Below are positions 60,558-64,000 of a stretch of 64,000 nucleotides of DNA, in pieces. Origin of the DNA: Mitsuokella sp047974105 (lineage in GTDB: Bacteria; Bacillota; Negativicutes; Selenomonadales; Selenomonadaceae); the NCBI RefSeq assembly GCF_047974105.1, contig NZ_JBHYRS010000001.1, positions 629,072 to 693,071 on the forward strand. The letters are read 5' to 3'. How positions within the stretch are numbered: the first letter of the stretch is position 1; each line of letters begins with the position of its first letter. Under the pieces are notes generated by a model, which worked only from the letters and a program-made list of their open reading frames with translations, made no database searches and was not told the origin of the DNA. The translations under genes and the position numbers were made by a program.

Positions 60558-61511
60558 ATGGATAACACCAATCTGCGGCTGCTCTTCGTGCTAACCGACC
60601 TCATCGCACCGCTGGCCGTCGGCTATTACCTGCATCAGCGCAGCCTCGTTTCGGGAGAAGCCATCAACAAACTCATCCGCTTCAATGTCATCTGCATCTA
60701 CACCGTACTCTCTGTGCTGAGTTTCTGGGTCCTGCCGATTTCCTGGAGTCTCGTAATCGTCCCGATTTTTGGCTTTCTGCTGATTCTTCTGCCTGGCGCG
60801 ATTGGCACGGCACTCTTCATCCGCAAATTTCCGAGCTGGCTTGACCGGGGCTCCTATATCGCGAGTGCCATGCTCGCCAATATCGGCACGCTCGGCGGCG
60901 TCTGTGCCTTCATCCTTTACGATGAGCAGGGCTTCGCCTACACACAGATCATCGGCACCTGCCAGAACATCCTGCTCGTGCTCGTCATTTTCCCGATGGC
61001 TCAGTACTGCTATATGAAACACACCCATGCCATCCGCAAGACGAACCGGCTGCGCAGTTTCTGCGATATGTTCTTCTCCTGGAATCAGCTGAGCCTCGTG
61101 GGCATGGCCGCAGGCCTTTTGCTGAATGCCTTTGGCATAGAGCGTCCTGCTGTGCTCGCACCGGTCTTTCAGGGACTCGTCCACATCGCCGCGTGGATTG
61201 CCATGCTGCCCGTCGGCTTCCTCATCGATTTTCATCAGGTCCGCCGCTACGCCAAAAGGGTTCGCTCACTGACGCTTCTGCGCTTCGTGATCACGCCGGT
61301 GATTTTCGGTATCCTCATTCACTTCTTTGTCAGCGACCCAGTCGTACAGGGAACACTTTTAATCTCCGCGTTCTGTCCGACGGCCATCAACGCCGTACTG
61401 ACCTCGAGACTTTATCATCTCACAACGGACCTTGCCGTCTCTTCGTTTGTCATCACGACAGGGGCCTTCCTGCCCATCATCTTCCCGGCGCTTTTCTTCT
61501 TCCTGCGCTAA
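60558..61511 (+). CDS. AEC (auxin efflux carrier-like) family transporter
   Basis: A protein of about 317 residues with ten helices and the two-repeat AEC fold (IAPLAVGYYLHQR; SAMLANIGTLGGVCAFILYDEQG; SAFCPTAINAVLTSRLYHLTTDLAVSS). Bacterial relatives carry malate or other organic acids. A TTG eight codons upstream is also in frame but has no ribosome binding site. A strong terminator follows. Confidence 0.85.
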   Translation: MDNTNLRLLFVLTDLIAPLAVGYYLHQRSLVSGEAINKLIRFNVICIYTVLSVLSFWVLPISWSLVIVPIFGFLLILLPGAIGTALFIRKFPSWLDRGSYIASAMLANIGTLGGVCAFILYDEQGFAYTQIIGTCQNILLVLVIFPMAQYCYMKHTHAIRKTNRLRSFCDMFFSWNQLSLVGMAAGLLLNAFGIERPAVLAPVFQGLVHIAAWIAMLPVGFLIDFHQVRRYAKRVRSLTLLRFVITPVIFGILIHFFVSDPVVQGTLLISAFCPTAINAVLTSRLYHLTTDLAVSSFVITTGAFLPIIFPALFFFLR

Positions 61512-61536
61512 AAATATATCGCGCTGCATTCGCGTG

Positions 61537-61579
61537 AAAAAGCCATCTCCCACAAACATTCATGGGAGATGGCTTTTTT
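61537..61579. terminator. bidirectional terminator
   Basis: A perfect 16-bp stem AAAAAGCCATCTCCCA/TGGGAGATGGCTTTTT lies between the convergent AEC and DedA genes. Confidence 0.92.
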
Positions 61580-61607
61580 ACATCATGATTTTGACTCGTA
61601 CCAGCTG

Positions 61608-62231
61608 TCAGTCCGCGTCAATGCTTTCCTGCGCGTTTTTTCTGCGTCTGTAGCGGATGTAGAGCACACCGATGACAACAGCAGCGACGGCGACAAAGAC
61701 GATGCTGGCCTCATGACCAATCTGCGTGAGGATTTTCCAGCTTTCGCCGAGCATCATGCCGGCATAGAGAATCAGAGCCGTCCAGGGCAGTGCACCGGCA
61801 AACGTCAGCAGCAGGAATTTCTTCATATCGACATGGGCAAAACCAGCCGGCAGCGAAATGAACGTGCGCACGACCGGCAGCATACGGCTGAAGAATACAG
61901 CCTTGAGGCCGTATTTGTCGAACCAGTTCTGCGCGACATCGACATGTGACTTCTTGATAAAGAAATAATGGCCATAGCGGTCAACGAACGTGCGGCCGCC
62001 GTAGTGACCGACGAGATAAGCAAAAATCGAGCCCGCCATACCGCCGATCATACCGGCTGTCAGAGCCCCCGTAAAAGTCAGCTGGTCGGAAAAAATCAGA
62101 TAACCTGCAAAGCCGAGGATGAGTTCACTTGGAATTGGAATGCAGGCATTTTCCGCTGCCATCAGGATCGCAATGGCGAAATAGCCCCAAGAAGCAATGA
62201 ATTCCAAGAACATCGTCGAAAACTGTTCCAT
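61608..62231 (-). CDS. DedA family membrane protein
   Basis: A 207-residue DedA protein with the conserved acidic-proline motif ENACIPIPSELILGFAGYL and the arginine motif FFSRMLPVVRTFISLPAG. The family acts in lipid-carrier or phospholipid flipping and membrane potential maintenance. It has four or five helices and a basic C-terminal tail. It is a single gene. Confidence 0.92.
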   Translation of the reverse strand: MEQFSTMFLEFIASWGYFAIAILMAAENACIPIPSELILGFAGYLIFSDQLTFTGALTAGMIGGMAGSIFAYLVGHYGGRTFVDRYGHYFFIKKSHVDVAQNWFDKYGLKAVFFSRMLPVVRTFISLPAGFAHVDMKKFLLLTFAGALPWTALILYAGMMLGESWKILTQIGHEASIVFVAVAAVVIGVLYIRYRRRKNAQESIDAD

Positions 62232-62367
62232 ACTTGCAAGTCTTCCTTTCTAATCTGCTAGAATACGAAAAATCGTTTACAAAAGCATGGCCTGTGACCA
62301 TGCTTCTTACTAACCCTCATTATACAACACAATCTGGAAAATTCAAGGAAAAGTATGAGGAAGACTC

Positions 62368-62937
62368 TCAAGAAAATGCGGCTTCGAGCAGGCCGGCACA
62401 GCCGAAAAACAGGAAGATCCCGGCCGAAAGATAGCGCATTTTCTGTGCCGGCAATTTGCGATGCAGCAGAGTCCCCGCAATAATGCCGAGACTATCCGCG
62501 ATCACCATGCCGATGACAGCGCCGAGCAGGACGAGAAGCCAGGAATTGTACTGCGCCGCCATTGTCATGGCAGCAAACTGCGTCTTGTCGCCCATCTCAC
62601 CGACGATAAACGTCATGGCCACAGTCAGGAGCGGGCCAAAGCGCGAGGGCTTCGTCTGCTCTTCCTCTTCTTCCTCATCATCGCCGCGCAGCGTCCAGAC
62701 GCCAAAACCGATGAAGAGGCACGAGGCAATGACCGTCATGAGATGCACGGGAATAATCTCCCCTGCCAGCGAACCCACGGCCACGGCCAGCGAATGCACG
62801 ACAAAAATACCCAATGTCATGCCAAAGAACACGGACTTCCAGTTGTACTTGACCGCAAAGGCCATGACAATAAGCTGAGTCTTGTCGCCAAGCTCTGCCA
62901 GGAAAACAACAAGAAATGATGCCCAAAAAGCTTCCAT
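62368..62937 (-). CDS. TMEM165/GDT1 family cation transporter (UPF0016)
   Basis: A 189-residue protein with the two signature motifs ELGDKTQL (about 16-23) and EMGDKTQF (about 112-119) in inverted repeats of three helices, joined by a very acidic cytoplasmic loop (DDEEEEEEQTK). The family exports Mn or exchanges Ca/Mn for protons. ATG 62937 gives the typical N-terminus (MEAFWASFLVVFLAELGDK); GGAGAG lies about 14 bases upstream. No manganese riboswitch is seen before it. Confidence 0.9.
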   Translation of the reverse strand: MEAFWASFLVVFLAELGDKTQLIVMAFAVKYNWKSVFFGMTLGIFVVHSLAVAVGSLAGEIIPVHLMTVIASCLFIGFGVWTLRGDDEEEEEEQTKPSRFGPLLTVAMTFIVGEMGDKTQFAAMTMAAQYNSWLLVLLGAVIGMVIADSLGIIAGTLLHRKLPAQKMRYLSAGIFLFFGCAGLLEAAFS

Positions 62938-62974
62938 AATAGAATAATGCTCTCCTATATACAAATTCATATAC

Positions 62975-62996
62975 GAAAAAAGCCCGCGAAGCGGGC
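62975..62996 (-). terminator. terminator after the tRNA cluster
   Basis: A 6-bp GC stem GCCCGC/GCGGGC with a GAA loop is followed on the minus strand by TTTTTT. It lies just downstream of tRNA-Phe. Confidence 0.88.
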
Positions 62997-63007
62997 ATAA
63001 TCTCAAA

Positions 63008-63083
63008 TGGTGCCTCAGAGCGGAATCGAACCACTGACACGGGGATTTTCAGTCCCCTGCTCTACCGACTGAGCTACCGAGGC
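63008..63083 (-). tRNA. tRNA-Phe (GAA)
   Basis: A 76-nt cloverleaf: acceptor GCCTCGG/CTGAGGC, anticodon stem GGGGA/TCCCC with loop CTGAAAA (anticodon GAA), T-arm AGTGG-TTCGATT-CCGCT, encoded CCA. Confidence 0.96.
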
Positions 63084-63087
63084 AAGT

Positions 63088-63164
63088 TGGCGACCCGAAT
63101 GGGACTTGAACCCATGACCTCCGCCGTGACAGGGCGGCATTCTAACCAACTAAACTACCGGGCC
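63088..63164 (-). tRNA. tRNA-Asp (GTC)
   Basis: A 77-nt cloverleaf: acceptor GGCCCGG/TCGGGTC, anticodon stem CCGCC/GGCGG with loop CTGTCAC (anticodon GTC), encoded CCA. It lies 4 bases from tRNA-Phe. Confidence 0.96.
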
Positions 63165-63177
63165 ATAAAACAATAAT

Positions 63178-63253
63178 TGGTGGCTCACCCGGGATTCGAA
63201 CCCGGGACACCCTGATTAAAAGTCAGGTGCTCTGCCAACTGAGCTAGTGAACC
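63178..63253 (-). tRNA. tRNA-Lys (TTT)
   Basis: A 76-nt cloverleaf: acceptor GGTTCAC/GTGAGCC, anticodon stem CCTGA/TCAGG with loop CTTTTAA (anticodon TTT), encoded CCA. It is first of the three tRNAs trailing the 5S gene. Confidence 0.96.
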
Positions 63254-63430
63254 AAAACGTGAGCATCAAATTCACTGCTGCAATTAAAGTATGTATTCTG
63301 GTGTATCACTCACAGGATATTATTATACAGATACTCAGGCACTCTGTCAAGGAAAATCCGAAAACTTTTTTAAGAAAAATAAAAAATAACAAGAATTCCT
63401 TCGTACGTGCGTACGCGCAGTCCTGACACG

Positions 63431-63454
63431 AAAAAAGCCCCGCCGCAGCGGAGC
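63431..63454 (-). terminator. terminator-like hairpin after 5S rRNA
   Basis: A 7-bp stem GCCCCGC/GCGGAGC (one G-U pair) is followed on the minus strand by TTTTTT. It would separate the rRNA genes from the tRNA cluster unless read through. Confidence 0.75.
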
Positions 63455-63463
63455 CCTTGCTTA

Positions 63464-63580
63464 ACCGGCAACTTCCTATCCTCCCAGTCCGTCTCCAGAC
63501 AAGTACTTTCGGCCTCTGAATGCTTAACTACTGTGTTCGGTATGGGAACAGGTGGAACCATTCAGGCATCATCACCGGAT
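63464..63580 (-). rRNA. rrf: 5S ribosomal RNA
   Basis: About 117 nt on the minus strand, from TCCGGTGATGATGCCTGAAT through the conserved TTCCCATACCGAACACAG and AGTACTTGTCTGGAGACGGA stretches to GGAAGTTGCCGG. Ends are accurate to a few bases. Confidence 0.93.
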
Positions 63581-63649
63581 ATTCTATTTCTGAGTGTATG
63601 CACACTCAAAACTATACAGAAGAAATTCTTTGCACTGACATTTTAGCTT

Positions 63650-64000
<351 letters not shown>

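Noticed and set aside
62232..62367. Possible manganese riboswitch or small gene between the DedA and GDT1 genes
   Set aside because: The spacer lies downstream of the GDT1 gene, and no riboswitch core or coding signal is visible.

Overview
The window looks like chromosomal DNA of a diderm Firmicute of the class Negativicutes (Selenomonadales-like; Selenomonas or Mitsuokella would fit, but no marker here decides the genus). It combines Firmicute-style genes (PerR-like Fur protein, LytTR two-component genes, livKHMGF, anaerobic class III ribonucleotide reductase, many TTG/GTG starts with strong ribosome binding sites) with a true outer membrane: an OmpA-type porin, a trimeric autotransporter adhesin, a phosphoethanolamine transferase and TRAP/TAXI transport. 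An SLH domain on an outer membrane protein is a hallmark of this class. Strictly anaerobic respiration and fermentation genes dominate.

Layout. 1-635: truncated AraC-type regulator. 886-9847: a nitrite/nitrosative-stress block with nrfHA (ammonifying nitrite reductase), a Crp/Fnr-family regulator heading ccmABCEF (System I cytochrome c maturation with a Cys-type CcmE) and hcp. All three transcription units have a 5-4-5 palindrome centred exactly 41.5 bp upstream of the predicted start, which looks like one regulon. 10-20 kb: tRNA-Arg, two EAL proteins with degenerate GGDEF domains, acetolactate decarboxylase, a fructosamine kinase family protein, a small secreted protein and a FakA-like protein lacking its nucleotide-binding motif. 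20.3-25 kb: rpmF, tRNA-Ser, PerR-like regulator and a TRAP-TAXI system. 25-31 kb: CBS-ACT protein and a branched-chain amino acid ABC transporter. 31-36 kb: cell wall hydrolase, FtsW/RodA-family protein, trmB, and an AcoR-like AAA+ regulator without the GAFTGA loop. 36-42.4 kb: OmpA, RidA, nrdD under paired NrdR boxes, and a phosphoethanolamine transferase.

42.5-52.5 kb is the most unusual part: a 2171-residue trimeric autotransporter with a C-terminal SLH domain, a LytTR response regulator divergent from it, and two overlapping paralogous membrane sensor kinases. One of these keeps the phosphoacceptor His box but has no ATPase domain. The other keeps the ATPase domain but has Arg at the His position. 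Together they look like a split, heteromeric histidine kinase. The intergenic region between adhesin and regulator carries three copies of a 12-14 bp element and nested inverted repeats.

52.6-64 kb is mostly housekeeping: a radical SAM protein, a DeoR regulator with an LtaS-like sulfatase, a ClC transporter, rpsF-ssb-rpsR, EamA, AEC, DedA and GDT1 membrane proteins. It ends with the 3' end of a ribosomal RNA operon read on the minus strand (23S partial, 5S, tRNA-Lys, tRNA-Asp, tRNA-Phe). No insertion sequence, prophage or CRISPR array was seen.
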